Positions 1 to 11,476 of a stretch of DNA of 64,000 nucleotides are shown here, piece after piece. The number at the start of each line of letters is the position of its first letter. Positions within the stretch are counted from its first letter, which is position 1. Origin of the DNA: Lepraria neglecta (lineage: Eukaryota > Ascomycota > Lecanoromycetes > Lecanorales > Stereocaulaceae); contig CM065646.1 in the NCBI GenBank assembly GCA_033220425.1, forward strand, positions 5,711,501 to 5,775,500. The letters are read 5' to 3'. Below the pieces are notes generated by a model. It was not told the DNA's origin. It saw only the letters and a program-made list of their open reading frames with translations, and made no database searches. A program made the position numbers and the translations under genes.

Positions 1-1183
1 CTGCTGGGTGGTCCGGAGGCACTGATGGAACCTTGAGCGGCCGAGCTGACTGAACCTTGGCTTGTACCTGTAATGAAACGGCTCAAGTCCCACGAATCTC
101 TGCTTTGACGCTGCAAGATGCCCATCTCGCTGTCGCCCTCCTGGGCGGATCCGTTGCTGCTGTCGAGCGAGCTGTGGAGGCTCGTTGGGTTCGGCAAAAT
201 TCTATTGGCACCTCCATGAGATGGCAAGTGTGTGCCTAGAGGAGACAATCCTGGAAACATTGAGGATCCTTCGGTCGTTACAGCTGGCAGGGGTGCTGCA
301 CTTGTTGCGGAATATAGATAAGTAGAAGGCTCGTAGCTGGACGAGACATCTTGATCAAACCCCAGATTGTTATAAAATTGCCTGTTATTCGAAGACAATG
401 GTGTCCAGTTGTGAGAGAGATCGGGGTTAGAGAAGCCTGGTGAAGGGGTTTGGGGCATTTGAAGAGGATATCCATTTCGAGATGGCTGCATATCGTATTG
501 GTGAATATTGCTGTCCAGGTTTGTGTGGTAATTGGAAGCGAAAGGCCGGCGGGATGGCCCAACCGGATACTGTATGCTGGAAATGTCACTATAGCTAGGG
601 GCTCGCCCGCTGCCTTGCCCCAGGTAAGGTGCGGTCGTTGACGGAGGAAGCATGTTGGCATTAGCAAGAGCGTACTGACTTGGATCGCTCGTGATTCTCG
701 GGACAGACGAGGCATATGTTGTAGGCGTTGGGACTGAGTACGCCCACTCGGACTCTAGAGGAGACTGCAAAGCAAGATCGTTGAGTTGGTGAGAATTGAC
801 CTGATGCGAAACCTATCAATGTACTGCGACCAGAGACAGAATATACCGTAACTTACTCTCAAATAGAAGCAAGTATTGGGACTCGTCCCAGCAGTCTGAC
901 AAGCTTCACAGCCGTTGCCATCATGAAGATCACCAGTACATTTGATCTTTCGTTTGCGGCAACGAGCGCACTGTTTCTCCGGGGTCAGCTTGTGATGCGC
1001 ATGCGCAGATTGTTTTGGTCAACAGTAAGCACTTACTGCAACGCTATTTCGTTTCCTGGGTTTTTTCTCTCCTCGTCCAGCTCGAGAAGGTTCATTGGGC
1101 GGCGAGTAATCCTCGTCGCGCCCATCACCGTAACCACGAGCGCTTCCATGATACGCAATAGCCCTAGGTTGAGGTTGAGCCAT
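1..1183 (-). CDS. Zn2Cys6 transcription factor, N-terminal part (runs off left edge)
   Basis: Three exons read on the minus strand: 1183-1037, 988-857 and 800-1, with introns of 48 and 56 nt, both phase 0. A basic N-terminus (KKPRKRNS) leads into a perfect zinc cluster, C-X2-C-X6-C-X9-C-X2-C-X9-C, at about residues 56-89 (starts CARCRKRKIKC). This is the DNA-binding domain of fungal GAL4-type regulators, expected in the nucleus. After it comes a Ser/Pro/Tyr/Asn-rich, probably disordered stretch of about 265 residues, open to base 1. The C-terminus lies outside the window, so no target or pathway can be named. The start is the only ATG that leads in frame into the cluster. More than 2.5 kb with no gene lies upstream of it. 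Confidence 0.85.
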
Positions 1184-3735
1184 GCCGCCGTTTGGACAAG
1201 GAAAGATCCTAGATCCTGCGGATTCCCCGAGAATTGTCGGGTCATCACCCGTTTGATGGCGAGCAAGCCGGAGAGGTCAACGGCTTCACAGCCAAACGCC
1301 GAATACAAGAGGAAGTCGAAGGATGAGGCCTCCCGATGGAGTGGGTCTCTTTGCGAGGTTAAAAACACTGGCTGGACGTTTAGAAGATGTATGCTTAAGA
1401 CAAGTAACGGGGCCTAATAAGCTGCAGCAGGCGGTGAAGAGCGTAGCAAAGGGACAAGGAGCGACCAGCAGAAAGGATTTGGGGTTTTCCTATAAGTAAT
1501 CGAAAACATCTGACTTGGTCAAGGTAGAAGTAGGTCCTATAAGCACGGCTGCTTTGCTATCATATCGATATAATACGACATGTTGCCCAATATTGTTGGA
1601 CCACTATCGTCCCACCTGGGAAGCATGGGTACGAAGACAAAGAATCGTCGTCGATCTTCAGCTGTACGTTGAGGCATTACCACCCAATCGGCTACGTGCA
1701 TAGCACTCCCAGCCCAAGGGTGTTTCAACAAGGCAAAGATCCAGCAGACTCATTCTAGCAAGAATTCTCCTGCGAGATAGTATCGGAAGTAAACCCGACA
1801 AGGTGGTACGGCCGCAATACTATCTCTAATACGCTAGAAGGACAGGCTAGAAAAAGAAAAGTAACGTGAGGCTGAGAGAGCCGCAACGCCGGGATTCTTC
1901 CGGATATGATCTTTTACGTAGCTTCGGATCGCGAATTCCAAATGCACGATCCAATTCGGAAACAAACAAGGCAAGATTAGACTACGCATAGTGGTGGGAA
2001 GATCTTGAGGGGCGATTTGTTGTGGTGATTAGCTGACCATGGCACAGCACGGTGTATTTATGACACGTAAGGCGTTTCAGGGGGTGGTAGCACTTGTGCG
2101 CCCGCAGAAAGGCGATTTGTTTGCGTGTTTGCTTGTTTGTTTCACAAAAATTCTTTATTTCCAAGACAAACATCATCTTGAGTTGCATAAGTCCCTAACA
2201 ACTATAAAAAGACCCAAGAGATCAAGTGTCATGTCGCTCCTTTGTGATTCTAGAGTAGTGAGTCGCGAAAGGCCATATTCATCACAAATTGCCATGTTTT
2301 TTCTAGAGCCACGAGCCGAAACGGGGAAGCTGTTGTCATGGAATCCGGCCTAAAAATTTGACCAATCGATAGTATGAGGCCAGATTGTAGGAGCCTTCCT
2401 GTTCAACTAAAATGTTTCTCGGCCAAAGGCGATCCGGAGAAATTTAATCAAGCAAAACAATTTGAGTTCAGAGTCATCGCAGATATCATGGCTGTCGATA
2501 ACGGTGGCCATCGACGAGATGTTAGTCGTAGGCCAGATCAGCAAAGCTGAGCCTTGATTAAATGATAGCCGGCCAATAGGATAGAGGATGGTCCAACGAC
2601 GGAAAAGACCCCAATCCAGGAACGCTTTCTTAGTTGCGTTTCTTTGACAGAGTAGAATCATGTCTGCTGGTGATGGACCGCGGCAATACTTACTTGTTTG
2701 AAGGACTGGTGCACACTAAGGTGAGGATAATAGCTGGCCCAACATTTACATGCAGTGAAACAACCCAAGACATGCAAGAAGACTTACCGACCCTTGACCG
2801 CAAACTGCGATTCCACCCTGAAGAAAGCAAGGCCCACAATTGAGCAGGAAGGCTAGTAGTGTGGTAGGTGACATCTGCAATTTCATGCTGGTCAGTTCTT
2901 TGGGACGCAATTGCAGATGGTGATCTCGCCAAAACATAAAGATCTCATAGGATCTCGCAATCTGCGGATGCGTACGCATAGCTGCAGCTGGAAGTCTTTT
3001 CCCCGCAGCCGTTGAAAGGCGTGGCGGGGCGGTGTCAGGGCACAGTACGTTGCATGGTGCCTTGAAACACTGCATGCGTAGAGAATACATAGCAAGTATG
3101 GTAGCCTGTGATTAGGGGGATATAGATCGCAGAATGAAATCGTTGCCAAAGCATAGTTAGACCAACCCAGGGATACTTAGACCAGTAAATAACGATTAAT
3201 CCCTTTCAGACCCTTGAGAGGGACAGGGGTGTTGAGTACGGGCTCCTTGTCATACTTTCGCTGAGAATAGTAACTCTTAATCTCATGCCACAGATTTCCT
3301 TGCTCGTGCCTTGTATCTTGTCTTGATTGCTGGATCATAGTCTGGCCACTTATCTCTGGTGATTCAGAGGGTGCGAGGGTTTTTATTCCTGGAGAGCTTC
3401 TCATCGCAATTGGCCCTGATGCGATCGTAAAGCTCCAGAAACATTGCCCATGAAGAAATTAGGAAGGAAGTCTAGAGCATCTCAATCGGAAGGATCTCAA
3501 TCGGAAGGAAGCTGGCAGTTTGATGGTGCTAGTCCCGATTTAGCTCTAGTCACCAATAGTCTTGGCGACGGATATCGCGACCTGCAGACTCTTTGACACC
3601 GAATGCTACCAACGATAATATCTGTAACAACCGCAATTTCTCGAACTCTAACCGTTGACCAAGATTCGCAGCTGAGATCGTGCAACGCGCTTAACACTCT
3701 CTGCATAGAAGAGCAAAGGCTCCACTCTCGTCAAG
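1184..3735. other. Long gene-free stretch, shared upstream region
   Basis: About 2.5 kb between the divergent zinc-cluster regulator and the PPIL4-like gene. Only short open frames on both strands, none with a recognisable domain or coherent splice pattern. It should hold both promoters and possibly a long leader for the regulator. I looked here for a lost cyclophilin exon of the downstream gene and saw none. A 15-nt direct repeat lies at 3481-3510. Confidence 0.5.
3481..3510. repeat. Tandem 15-nt direct repeat (two units)
   Basis: CTCAATCGGAAGGA followed by one variable base occurs twice head to tail. It lies about 230 bp upstream of the PPIL4-like start and may simply be a slippage duplication in the promoter. 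Confidence 0.7.
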
Positions 3736-4682
3736 ATGACGCAAGACGGAGACGTGGACCAAGACGGAGACGTGGACAAAGACGAAAGGCCGGTGAACGA
3801 AGAGGTCCCGCCAAACGTTGAGGAGCTAGTGAGAGAAGATGAGATCCCGACGAAGGCCGATGAGACGGCGCAGGAAGAGGCGCGGGAGAAGCTGCGTCGT
3901 GAGCGCGAGGCTAGAGCGCAGGCTCTGACTTTGGAGATTGTGGGGGATCTTCCTTACGCTGAGGTCAAGCCCCCAGAAAACGTCCTCTTTGTATGCAAGC
4001 TCAACCCTGTCACAGAAGGTCAGAACACCAATCCTACGACCGACTCAAGTGTTGTACTGACCTCAACATCTGCTATAGATGAAGATTTGGAGACCATCTT
4101 TAGCCGTTTCGGTACCATAGTATCCTGTGAAGTTATTCGAGACAAACGTACCCGCGACAGCCTTCAATACGCATTTATCGAATTCGAGAACCAGAAAGAT
4201 TGCGAGCAGGCATACTTCAAAATGCAAGGGGTGTTGATAGATGACCACCGCATACATGTCGACTTCTCACAAAGTGTAAGTGGAAAAGGGTCTAGCTTAT
4301 TGTACAAAGCTGACAGGCTACACAGGTTTCAAGGCTCTCAGACAAGTGGAGGAATGCTACGAACTCAAAGCGAGCCCAGAGCGGAGGAGGTTTCGGGGGG
4401 ATTTCAACCCTTGAGAAGAAGCGGCAGTTCAGGGCTGCTGAAACAAAAGCAGATGAGGAACGCAAACGCTCGAATGGCTACGGAATGGTGTTTGACAAAG
4501 ACGCCATACGGCAAGGGGGTGATAGGGTGCCTGATCAAAAGCCAAGGAAGCACTCGAGAAGTCGCAGCCCCAGAAGACACGACCATTACAGAGAGCGGAC
4601 ACCTCCAACGCATGATCGAGGAAGACGAGACAGGAGCAGGGACTACGAACGTGATGACTATGATCGGAGAAGGAGACGGTAG
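3736..4682 (+). CDS. PPIL4/Cyp6-like RRM protein lacking the cyclophilin domain
   Basis: Exons 3736-4018, 4079-4275 and 4326-4682 give 278 residues. The first intron (60 nt) is a multiple of three, so it can pass as coding sequence. From about residue 45 the protein matches the linker and RRM of the cyclophilin-RNA-binding family PPIL4/Cyp6: the [13 protein letters not shown] linker, [11 protein letters not shown], then an RRM with RNP2 (VLFVCKLNP) and RNP1 (YAFIEFEN), followed by KWRNATNS and an Arg/Ser/Asp-rich tail ending in a run of Arg. Family members are nuclear spliceosome-associated proteins of roughly 450-500 residues that begin with a peptidyl-prolyl isomerase domain of about 165 residues. 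Here that domain is absent and replaced by about 45 acidic residues that include a short repeat (QDGDVD twice). Nothing upstream looks like it. It may be a truncated paralogue or a decayed gene; the RRM and splice sites look intact. Confidence 0.8.
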
Positions 4683-5193
4683 TGATTCAAATCATAATGG
4701 GAGTGTGTTGGCTCGGATAATGACTTATGAGACATGGGTTACATGCATGCAGGCTCCCTGGTTGGGATTTATGGTACCCAAAATTTATTGAAGTGAAGCT
4801 TCATAGAAGAGGCTTCGATTTCCGATTTCGTCGAAAGGACGGTCTAGTTTCCCTCATACTTTGCAAGAGTGGCATACTTCTCTGTATTATTAGCGACAGC
4901 GAATGGAAATTCCCCAGAGTATTCGATGAAACCATGGACTTCTTGAAGTCCAAAGCAGCATCCTTACTAATGAACCTATCAATACTATCTCAGGGCTTAC
5001 TCGTAGGATTTAGGATTAAGGTCTTGGCGCTGCGGGTGGTTGTAAACAAGCCCCACCACTCAGCCACTCCATTCCTGAGGGTTAATAACCTCAAACCACT
5101 GTCAGATGTACGCCTACGAAAGAGCCTACGTGGAAGTTGACAGAGAACAATTGCTTACAGAACACATCAGCTTCTCCCACAATAGCTTCAACA
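4683..5193. other. Intergenic spacer upstream of UAP1
   Basis: About 510 bp holding the 3' flank of the PPIL4-like gene and the UAP1 promoter and leader. The open frame across 4727-5140 shows no recognisable family. Nothing else seen. Confidence 0.5.
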
Positions 5194-6820
5194 ATGAACA
5201 AGATACTCTACAAGCTGAATCTCGGCTCCAAGGATGAGGGTGTTCCCGCCAAAGAATATACAGAGCAGGAATTGAAAGACCTTAAAGACCGTTACACAAA
5301 GGCCGGCCAGGAACAAGTGCTGTCATTCTACGATGAGCTGAGTACGGCTGAAAAGGCCAGCCTCTACGAGCGTCTTTCATCCATTGATCCCAATTACATA
5401 AACGACATCACCGAGAAAGCATTGAACCCACAGAGCTCAGGAAAGGAGGAGGAGACAAAACTCGAACCCTTGCCTGAGTCAGCTACGGCTTCAATACTCG
5501 ACTCCAAAGCAGAAGACATCGAATCATGGTACAATTCAGGCTTAGACCTCGTGGCCGAGGGACAAGTTGCTGTGGTTCTGATGGCTGGGGGACAAGGTAC
5601 ACGGCTGGGAAGCTCTGCCCCCAAAGGATGCTTCAACATTGGACTTCCCAGCCAGAAGTCACTGTTCGAGATACAAGCCCAGCGAATCTGGAAGGTCCAA
5701 CAATTGGCCGAGAAGAAGAGTGGGAAGAAGGATATTGTCATACCTTGGTACGTGATGACCAGTGGGCCTACGAGAGGACCAACAGAGAAATTCTTCCAAG
5801 AGCACAATTACTTCGGGTTGGGAAAGGATGATGTGGTCATCTTCGAACAGGGCGTTCTCCCCTGCATTTCCAATGAGGGTAAGATCTTATTGGAAAGCAA
5901 GTCTAAGGTACGTTTTCTACGTCAATTGGAGCCAATGCAAGTTCTTACATTTTTCGCAGGTAGCGGTTGCCCCAGATGGCAATGGAGGTATCTATCAAGC
6001 ACTTCTGACTTCCAACGTACGCACGGACATGCGAAAGCGAGGCATTCAACATATCCACGCCTATTGCGTTGACAACTGTCTGGTGAAAGTTGCTGACCCC
6101 GTCTTCCTGGGCTTCTCTGCATCCAAGGACGTTGATATTGCTACCAAGGTCGTTCGCAAGCGAAGTGCAAAGGAATCAGTTGGTCTCATACTTCTCAAGA
6201 ACGGAAAGCCAGACGTGGTTGAGTATTCAGAGATTGATACTGCTACGGCAGAAGCCAAAGATCCAAAACAGCCAGACATTCTCAAATACCGAGCGGCAAA
6301 CATTGTCAATCACTATTACTCTTTCAGATTCCTAGAAAGCATTGAAGAATGGGCACACAACCTTCCACATCATGTGGCTCGAAAGAAGATACCCTACGTT
6401 GATACTGAGAAGGGTGAAACGATCAAGCCGGAAAAGCCGAATGGTATCAAGCTCGAACAATTTGTCTTTGATGTCTTCCCAATGCTTGATCTCAAGAAAT
6501 TCGCATGCATGGAGGTCAAGCGAGAGGACGAGTTTTCGCCTCTCAAGAATGCCAAAGGTACAGGGGAGGACGATCCAGACACAAGCAAGAAAGACATATT
6601 GGACCAAGGCGAGAGATGGATCCACAACGTGGGCGGCGCTGTTGTGAGCGAGAGCGGAGCTGACGAAGCTGGCGTCGAGATATCGCCTTTGATTAGCTAC
6701 GTAAGCAAACATCAATTACTATCTGTTTTTACTTGCTGACTCTATACATAGGGCGGCGAAGGTCTCGAATTCCTCAGGGACCGGACAATTAAGGCTCCCG
6801 CAGTAATTGAGAAGGAGTAG
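5194..6820 (+). CDS. UAP1: UDP-N-acetylglucosamine pyrophosphorylase
   Basis: Makes UDP-GlcNAc and pyrophosphate from UTP and GlcNAc-1-phosphate in the cytosol, the last step supplying chitin, N-glycan and GPI synthesis. Exons 5194-5907, 5960-6700 and 6752-6820 give 507 residues, normal for fungal UAP1. The nucleotide-binding signature [16 protein letters not shown] lies near residues 130-145. Further family blocks are [21 protein letters not shown] and [13 protein letters not shown]. The frame is open upstream to a non-ATG codon at 5137, but the first ATG in frame is 5194, with A at -3, so I start there. Introns are 52 and 51 nt with canonical GTACGT and GTAAGC donors. No active-site oddity seen. 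Confidence 0.95.
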
Positions 6821-7463
6821 GTTTGGTTTGCACAAATACAGTCCAGAGGGTCTGAAATTCATGTCATGTATTGCAGGCGCAAATGGGGACAGCAATCTCA
6901 TAGACCACGCAGAGCAGGAAAAGCACAAAGAAGCTTATAGAGACTCCAAAATAGGAACAGGAGAGTATTATGACTTGTCATTGGCTACCCAGGCCATGGA
7001 ATGGCCTCGTGGTATTTCGCAAAGCGCCGATGCCCCATGTAGTAAAGCGTAGGACTGGCGTACCCGAGATGATTGGCCACTCCGAGTTTTGTCAGACGTC
7101 TCTTTCAGAGCTTTGCATACAAGTCGCATCTTTCAAGCTGATCGGATTTAGCAGGTTGTGCTTTGGGAGGAAGGAAGTGCTGTGAGGTAGAGGGCTGGTC
7201 TGGAGATATCAGGTTGTGAGTCAAGGCCCAGGAATAGCAGTGCTGCTGCCTCCGAGGACAGCAGTGAGCAGTGAATTGTTGAAAAGTGAAGCGCTGATGA
7301 TGGAAATTTCCAGGGAATCCAAGGTCAGGTCTGAAACAAAGGTATGAAGTTCTGAGCACAAAGAAAATGCCCCGCTGCCATCTACACACACCATCCACCA
7401 ACCTCAAGTTGCTTCGCATCCGGCTCACATAAGTCCACACTCCTTTATACCGATCACCCCACT
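6821..7463. other. Intergenic spacer between UAP1 and the CCHC gene
   Basis: About 640 bp with no supported gene; the frames present carry no family signal. It should hold the UAP1 terminator and the promoter and leader of the zinc-knuckle gene. A CA-rich, pyrimidine-rich stretch at 7380-7460 looks like a fungal 5' leader. Confidence 0.5.
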
Positions 7464-7556
7464 ATGGACTTAGAATCCTGGCAGTTTGGCAACCGCATAT
7501 TCAGCATTAAAGAATCTGACACAGGTGTCCCAGGGTTGCAAGAATCGCCGGTGGAC

Positions 7557-8583
7557 ATGTCTTCGTTATCGCGTAGGGCTTGTTACAAGTGTGGGAACGT
7601 GGGGCATTACGCTGGTCAGTGGCACCTGGGTAACAGAGGGATGCGGCAAAGCTGATACCACACAGAAGTATGCTCGTCTTCGGAACGTCTGTGCTATAAC
7701 TGTAAGTCTCCATACAATCTCGATCCCCTTCCTGCATGCGCTAACATACCTACAGGCAAACAACCTGGTAACTCCACCTGCGGCTCACTTATGAGGTTAT
7801 TCATCTTCGTGCGTACCTAACGGCCGTATCAGGACATGAATCAAACGGCTGTCCACATCCTCGCACGACTGACAGTAAGCCACCAGAATTTTAGAACATC
7901 GACGTGAGATCCAGCAAGATTGGCTAATCTTCGAGCAGCCAAGCAATGTTATCATTGCCAGGGTCTTGGCCACGTCCAAGCTGATTGCCCGACATTGCGC
8001 ATCAGCGGCGCTGGTACCGGAGGAGGACGCTGCTACTCGTGTGGCCAACCAGGACATCTGGCTGTACATGCCTCCAGGGAGCATTACAAATTGTCCATGC
8101 AAGCTAATGCCTACCGCAGCGATCTTGCCCGAACGCAGGCTTTCAACCCGGTCCAGCTTTTGGTGCAGGCCGTGGAGCTATTCCACCTCGCGGTGGTTTC
8201 GCTGGTGGTTTTCGTGGAGGATTTGCAGGTGGCGCAGGTGGTCCTCGCCCGGCAACATGCTACAAATGTGGAGGGCCCAATCACTACGCGCGTGATTGCC
8301 AGGCCCAAGCTATGAAATGCTACGCTTGTGGGAAGTTGGTGAGTGGCGGATCGGAAGAGAATTCCTGCAATTCCAAATCTAATCCGAGCAGGGTCACATC
8401 TCCCGCGACTGCACCGCCCCTAATGGTGGTCCACTCAACTCCGCAGGAAAGGTGTGCTACAAGTGTGGCCAAGCCGGACACATCTCTCGCGATTGTACCG
8501 CAGCCGAGACGAATGGCCAGGTCAACCCCGCCGATACTGCTGTCGACCCAGTGGCACCAGCGCCCGTGACCGCTGTAGCCTAA
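7557..8583 (+). CDS. Seven-knuckle CCHC zinc-finger protein (Gis2/Byr3/CNBP type)
   Basis: Single-stranded nucleic-acid-binding protein of the CNBP/Gis2/Byr3 family, which binds mRNA and is linked to translation. Seven exons: 7557-7614, 7666-7701, 7756-7767, 7833-7874, 7939-8063, 8120-8338 and 8392-8583, giving 227 residues. Seven CX2CX4HX4C knuckles are readable, beginning CYKCGNVGHYAEVC and ending CYKCGQAGHISRDC, with a Gly/Arg/Phe-rich linker between knuckles four and five that resembles an RGG segment. The fifth knuckle has Asn before His (CGGPNH). The third exon is only 12 nt. An earlier in-frame ATG at 7464 would add 31 residues unlike the family, so I prefer 7557. The last 30 residues are Ala/Pro/Val-rich. 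Confidence 0.9.
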
Positions 8584-9337
8584 GTTCTTCACCCTGCTTA
8601 ACGGCCAAAGTTCGATTTCCTTGTCTGTATTATGAACATACACTCGTTTCATTTCGCTTGCGGACAATTTTCTTTTACACCATTACCAGCATCTTAACGT
8701 TAACGACCCTTCAAAAGTATCGCTATAATCAATACGGTATTCTTTGCATCCCGGCATATCCCAAGACGTAACGAACGGCGTCATCCATGTATTCTAATCA
8801 TCTTGCTTTGCTGGTGCGTCTGCGAAGGAAAGAAGAGATGGATGGACCTGAAGGAGCGGAGGAAGATGGAGAGCGCATGGACGAGCGCTTGACAGACAGG
8901 ATAAAGAGAGAAGGCTAGGGAAGAAGATCGTGGATAGAGGTGGTGGATGTTGGTCATCATGAGTTGGAATCCATTGGACTATACTTGATTTCTCTAGAAA
9001 CCCTCTAGAAGACTTGTAGGATCTCAATAGTCAATGTTGGTTATGCACAAATTTTGGAAATTCGGGGGACACAGTGACCCCCTCTCATTGACTGTGAACA
9101 TGTCCTCTATCTATCATCAGCTGCCAACAGGCCCGATTTCCAGCTCTATCGTCAAAAAATGGCAATGCTTGCGTGAGTGAGCTTGGGGATGGCCATTTGC
9201 CTCGAGAAACGCAGTCTTGGCAGCCCAAATCTTTTTCTCACAGCACATTCTACATTCCCTTGCTTTTCAACCTCTCCGAACCCTTCATCTGCACTCTCCC
9301 TACTCGATCAAGACCAAAAATTCTAAAACCCAGCGCA
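8584..9337. other. Intergenic spacer and DMC1 leader
   Basis: About 750 bp without a gene. The last 100 bases (about 9235-9337) are pyrimidine-rich and end in an A-rich stretch before the ATG, typical of a fungal 5' leader. Nothing else recognised. Confidence 0.5.
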
Positions 9338-11208
9338 ATGGCAGCTTCAAATACTGGAGACGATTCAGACGATGTTCGCACCGCAATCACACCAGCAGAG
9401 ATTTGCAGCTAACCCTCGCCAATCTAGGACTTCATCGTCGATATCGATGGCATCCAAGCCCATGGTATGATCCTCCTTTCCTTATTCAGCCAATTTCTGG
9501 CCTAGGTGCTGATGACCTTTAGGTGTGGGTGCTGCAGACATCACCAAGCTCAAAGCCAATGGCTACTACACCGTTGCCGTAAGTATTGCCACTACCCTCG
9601 CTGGTAAGACAAGCTTTCAACAGATCCTGGTACAATTAGTCCGTTCACGCCGCAACACGCAAGACCTTACTCAAAGTCAAAGGCTTCAGCGAGGTGAAGG
9701 TCGAGAAGATCAAGGAGGCTATTGTCAAATGCCAAGTAAGTCAAAACCCCAACCCTACCAATGTCATCTCTGCAACGCCCGGCTTTTGAGGACAACTTGC
9801 TGATCGAGCCTCTTTGGACAGCCATCAGCATCAGGGTTCATGACAGCTGTCGAGCTTGGTCATCAGAGGAAGCGGGTTTGCAAAATATCGACTGGTAGCA
9901 AGCAGCTTGATGCTATTCTCGGAGGGTAGGTTAGATAGCAGGAGGCAACGTCTGCACTGGCTGACAATGTGGTAGTGGATTTCAGAGCATGAGCATTAGC
10001 GAGGTATGTTTGCTGGCAGCTACACCACCGAACATCAAGCTGACGAGTCGTTTGTTCCAGGTCTATGGAGAGTTCAGTGAGCATACTGAGCGCCGTTTTA
10101 AGGCTTTGCTGACATGGTCCAGGATGTGGGAAGACACAGTTATCCCATACGATGTCCGTCGTTGCCCAAGTGAGTCAATCCTGTCCCTCTGGTTATCCTC
10201 CAGGCTAAAAATACCCTAGCTTCCGAAGGTAGCAAGCCCAGGCTATTTACAGGATCACTCCTGACAGAACTAGGACATGGGTGGTGCAGAAGGCAAGGTG
10301 GCATACATCGGTACGCTTCTAGCAAAATGCTAGCAGCTGCAGTGATAATAGCTGACCTTCGCTTCCTCTCCAGACACCGAAGGCACCTTCAGACCTGAGA
10401 GGTAAAAGTTCCCCCCTCTTTCTGGCGCTATCACGTACCCTGCTCATGAGATAAGAATCGCACAAATCGCAGAGCGCTTCGGAAGTACGAACCTCTCACC
10501 TTCGCCTCCACAAGGATCCCACTAACAGTACACAGTGGACCCCGACGTAGCCCAAGAAAACATAGCCTACGCTCGTGCCCTCAACAGCGAGGTCCCTCCT
10601 CCCATCCTCTTTCCTCAGCTTTACTAAAAAACCCCCCCCCAGCACCAACTCGAACTCCTAAACACGCTCTCCAACAACTTCGCCACAAACGAATACCGTC
10701 TTCTCATAATCGACAGCATCATGGCCTGTTTCCGTGTCGACTACTGTGGTCGTGGAGAACTAGCAGATAGGCAGCAGAAGCTGAATCAGTTCTTGAGCAA
10801 GCTCACGCATATGGCTGAGGAGTTTAATGTTTGCGTGTTGATGGTACTGTTCGCCGAACGTCTTGCTGCGGTTGTTCAGATTGGGAATGAAGCTAACGCC
10901 TTGTCTAGACAAACCAAGTCCAATCCGACCCCGGCGCCAGTGCTCTCTTCGCCGGTGCAGACGGCCGTAAGCCTATTGGTGGACATATCCTAGCGCATGC
11001 ATCGACTACGAGGGTGTTATTGCGCAAGGGGAGGGGTGAGGAGAGAGTGGCCAAGATACAGGACTCGCCTGGTAAGTCGTGGGATGCATACACTCGATGT
11101 TCAAGAAAGTGAAACTCAATGGACTGACTCAATGCTGCAGATTGTCCCGAGCGTGAAGCAACATACATCATCACCAACGGCGGCATCAACGACCCGGAGA
11201 AGGCATGA
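9338..11208 (+). CDS. DMC1: Meiotic recombinase DMC1
   Basis: RecA/Rad51-family ATPase that forms nucleoprotein filaments for strand exchange between homologues in meiosis. Sixteen exons give 336 residues, the usual length. Boundaries: 9338-9373, 9428-9464, 9523-9578, 9640-9735, 9822-9925, 9976-10003, 10061-10076, 10123-10169, 10220-10228, 10274-10310, 10374-10401, 10456-10484, 10536-10591, 10643-10843, 10909-11071, 11141-11208. Features: helix-hairpin-helix region ([15 protein letters not shown]), Walker A spanning a splice site (GEF-RCGKTQ), Walker B ([14 protein letters not shown]), the DMC1-typical stretch [20 protein letters not shown], and a conserved C-terminus ([12 protein letters not shown]). 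Exon 9 is only 9 nt (Leu-Pro-Lys). Intron 1 uses a weak GTTCGC donor: the frame otherwise stops before the acceptor, and this donor joins in phase, but the extreme N-terminus stays uncertain. No defect was found elsewhere, so the gene looks functional. Confidence 0.92.
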
Positions 11209-11476
11209 GTGAATTGGAGAAAGAGAAGATCTGAGAAAGTAGAGGACGGGATTTGCTTTGCCACTTACAAGTCACATCGCTCTATACCACGCATCTTGCA
11301 ATTTAGCCAGCGTTCGTACAGCATATCTGCTTTCATAGTCATAGTCGTCGTTATTGGCTAAGCTACCTCAATAACACAATACAAGGTTTCTTGGTAGCAA
11401 CCCTCTCACAAACACTCATGCCACTGTTCTCATTTCCTCCCATCCGACAAACACAAGGGAATTAACCCCGAACACT

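Noticed and set aside
923-1417. 164-codon frame on the plus strand
   Set aside because: It lies opposite the zinc-cluster exon, whose Cys pattern and splice sites are unambiguous; no family features of its own.
5137-5193. Upstream extension of UAP1
   Set aside because: The frame is open but begins with TTG; the first ATG is 5194 and family members vary at the N-terminus.
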